DNA of 26,349 nt from UBA4735 sp035935465. Lineage in GTDB: Bacteria; Chloroflexota; Limnocylindria; P2-11E. The DNA lies in contig DASYXA010000005.1 in assembly GCA_035935465.1 (NCBI GenBank), positions 1 through 26,349 of the forward strand, given 5' to 3'. The number at the start of each line of letters is the position of its first letter. The stretch's first letter is position 1. This document shows positions 24,614-26,349 of the stretch, in pieces. A program made the position numbers and the translations under genes. The notes under the pieces are model-generated. The model was not told where the DNA came from and did no database searches. It was given only the letters and a program-made list of their open reading frames with translations.

Positions 24614-25359
24614 GCAGAGGCCGCCTCGTCATCGGCAACTGGAAGATGAACCCCTCGACGGTGAACGATGCCGTGGCGCTGGCGCGCACGGTCGCCGCGC
24701 TGCCGCGGCCGCGCGTCGCGGTGGGCGTCGCGCCGTCGGCCATCGCGCTCGCCGCCGTGGCGGAGGCCCTTCGGGGCACCGACGTCGCCGTCTACGCGCA
24801 GGATGTCCACTGGGAGGACGCCGGCGCGTACACCGGCCAGCTCAGCGTCTCGATGCTTCGCGGCCTCGCGACCGGCGCGCTCGCCGGTCACTCGGAGGTC
24901 CGCCGCGATCAGGGCGATGACGACGCGCGGGTCGCGCGCAAGCTCGCGCGGATCCTCGGCGGCGGCTTGCGCGCCGTGCTGTGCGTCGGCGAGACCGAGA
25001 CGCAGTTCGCGGCCGACGAGACCGCGGCCGTCCTCGGGCGGCAGATCGACCGCGACCTGGCCGACGTGCGCGGCATCACCGCGGACCGCTTCGTGGTCGC
25101 CTACGAGCCGGTCTGGGCCATCGGCACCGGCCGCCCCGCGACCGGCGCGCACGCCGCGGCGGCCGCGCGGACGATCCGCACCGCGCTGCGGGTCCATGGC
25201 GTCGCCGCCGACGACATCCGCGTGCTGTACGGCGGCAGCGTCGCGGCGGCGACGGTCGCGGAGTTCGCGGCCGCGGACGGCATCGACGGTGCGCTCGTCG
25301 GCGGCGCGTCGCTCAGGTCCGATGAGTTCGCGGCGATCATCCGGGCGTTCGGGGCATGA
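24610..25359 (+). CDS. tpiA: Triosephosphate isomerase
   Basis: TpiA interconverts dihydroxyacetone phosphate and glyceraldehyde 3-phosphate in glycolysis and gluconeogenesis. The 249-aa length is normal. Active-site residues are visible: K12 in GNWKMN, H94 in AGHSEVRR, and the catalytic base E166 in AYEPVWAIGTG, followed by the phosphate-binding YGGSV and GALVGGASL. The usual I-G-H-S-E-R-R has an extra residue here (AGHSEVRR), a mild deviation seen in some lineages. The GTG start overlaps the whiA stop (GTGA) and the stop overlaps gpmI (ATGA). Confidence 0.97.
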   Translation: MSRGRLVIGNWKMNPSTVNDAVALARTVAALPRPRVAVGVAPSAIALAAVAEALRGTDVAVYAQDVHWEDAGAYTGQLSVSMLRGLATGALAGHSEVRRDQGDDDARVARKLARILGGGLRAVLCVGETETQFAADETAAVLGRQIDRDLADVRGITADRFVVAYEPVWAIGTGRPATGAHAAAAARTIRTALRVHGVAADDIRVLYGGSVAAATVAEFAAADGIDGALVGGASLRSDEFAAIIRAFGA

Positions 25360-26349
25360 CCGCGGCCTACCGGCCGGTCGTGCTCTGCGTCCTCGACGGC
25401 TGGGGCCAGGCGCCGGACTCGCCGTCGAACGCCGCGACGCGTGCCGCGACGCCGCGGCTCGACGCGATCCTCCGCGACGACCCGCACGCGACGCTCGAGG
25501 CGAGCGGGACCACGGTCGGGCTTCCGGCCGGCGTGATGGGCAACAGTGAGGTCGGTCATCTCACGATGGGCGCCGGGTACGCGGAGCCGCAGGCGCTCGA
25601 GACGATCGACCGATCCATCGCCGACGGCTCGTTCTTCAAGAACCCCGCGCTCCGGGCGGCCTGCGCAGCGGGGCGCGGCGAGCGCACGCTCCATCTCATG
25701 GGCCTGCTCTCGACGGGCGGCGTCCATGCCGACATGCGGCACCTCGCCGCGCTGCTCGATCTCGCGCGGCGGGAGGACGTGCGCAACGTGTTCGTGCATG
25801 CCTTCCTCGATGGGCGCGACATGCCGCCCCGGAGCGCGCTGCCGCTCATCGGCCAGGTGGCCGCACCGATCGCCACGGTGCACGGGCGCTTCTACGCGAT
25901 GGATCGCGACAAGCGCTGGGACCGGACCGAGCGCTCGTATCGCGCGATCGTCGACGCTGAGGGTCCCTCGGTGCCGGCGGCCGAGGACGCGCTGCGCGAC
26001 TGCTACGCCGCGCGGGAGTGCAAGGACGAGCTCATGGAGCCGCGCGTCGTCGGCCGAGGCCGTCCGATCCTGGACGGCGACGCGGTCATCTTCTTCAACT
26101 TCCGCCCCGACCGCGCGCGGCAGCTCACCTGGGCCCTCATGCAGCCGGACTTCGGGGGATTCGAGCGACGGCGCGTGCCCCGCGGCCTGACGTTCGTCGC
26201 GCTGACCGATTACCAGGTGGGTCTGCCCGACGTGCGCGTGGCCTTCCCGCCGGCGAGCGTCATCCCGCTCGCGCAGGTCGTCGCTGACCACGGGCTGCGT
26301 CAGCTGCACATCGCCGAGACGGAGAAATACGCGCACGTGACGTACTTCT
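25356..26349 (+). CDS. gpmI: 2,3-bisphosphoglycerate-independent phosphoglycerate mutase, 3' end cut by window
   Basis: GpmI converts 3-phosphoglycerate to 2-phosphoglycerate using two manganese ions and a phosphoserine intermediate. The 331 visible codons (of about 510 expected) contain the metal aspartate D14 in LDGWG, the catalytic serine S64 in MGNSEVGH, GGVHADMRH, DGRDMPPRSA from 152, and a FFNFRPDRARQL segment with the metal-binding region. The window ends within the AETEKYAHVTYF segment, before the C-terminal metal site. The ATG overlaps the tpiA stop by four bases. It closes an 11-gene run that begins at 17786. Confidence 0.96.
   Translation, partial: MTAAYRPVVLCVLDGWGQAPDSPSNAATRAATPRLDAILRDDPHATLEASGTTVGLPAGVMGNSEVGHLTMGAGYAEPQALETIDRSIADGSFFKNPALRAACAAGRGERTLHLMGLLSTGGVHADMRHLAALLDLARREDVRNVFVHAFLDGRDMPPRSALPLIGQVAAPIATVHGRFYAMDRDKRWDRTERSYRAIVDAEGPSVPAAEDALRDCYAARECKDELMEPRVVGRGRPILDGDAVIFFNFRPDRARQLTWALMQPDFGGFERRRVPRGLTFVALTDYQVGLPDVRVAFPPASVIPLAQVVADHGLRQLHIAETEKYAHVTYF

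Overview
The window reads as a GC-rich chromosomal segment (about 70% G+C by eye, not computed) from a free-living bacterium. Gene content points to a monoderm lineage: whiA, rapZ, a DUF2089/DUF4097/YvlD envelope module, a Tad pilus locus and many GTG starts. My best guess is Chloroflexota (Limnocylindria-like) with Actinobacteria as the alternative. This is inference from family distribution, not a phylogenetic result. No rRNA, tRNA, CRISPR array, insertion sequence or phage gene was recognised. The coding density is very high, and almost every gene pair is joined by a 1-, 4- or 14-nt overlap or a gap under 50 nt.

Layout. (1) 1-1451, minus strand: the start of a Tad/Flp pilus operon, tadE-like then cpaB, running off the left edge. 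(2) 1588-8744, plus strand: uvrB, a five-helix membrane protein and uvrA, tightly coupled behind a near-perfect SOS (LexA-type) box, followed by a CvpA-CAP fusion and a small Iron_permease-family protein. (3) 8755-10029, plus: an MFS exporter that converges on (4) 15722-10026, minus: iclR-type regulator, glcD, glcE, glcF (glycolate oxidase), then a duplicated membrane transporter-like protein (COG4280 type) and a 75-aa membrane protein. (5) 15787-17694, plus: uvrC, divergent from iclR, so all three nucleotide-excision genes lie within 16 kb. (6) 17786-26349, plus: an uninterrupted 11-gene run with a largest gap of 17 nt. It holds DUF2089 regulator, DUF4097 (Toastrack-type) protein, SHOCT-like protein, ABC ATPase, two ABC-2 permeases, a YvlD-type membrane protein, rapZ, a shortened whiA, tpiA and gpmI (cut by the right edge).

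The most interesting region is the first part of block 6. Three consecutive small or soluble proteins (DUF2089, DUF4097, SHOCT-like) each carry a similar short helical SHOCT-like motif. They are translationally coupled to a DrrA-type ABC exporter and a YvlD-type protein. This looks like a Lia/Psp/Yvl-style envelope-stress sensor wired to an exporter. It sits behind a promoter with a perfect TTGACA box and three or four copies of a CGTTGA(G) element that may be the operator of the DUF2089 protein. The same transcript probably runs on into rapZ-whiA-tpiA-gpmI.

Other points of note are the LexA-type box at uvrB that would place an unknown membrane protein in the SOS regulon, the CvpA-CAP fusion, an atypical first zinc site in UvrA, and a WhiA that lacks about 60 residues of its usual N-terminal domain and has no yvcK beside it. 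All family names rest on motif recognition by eye; no database search was possible.
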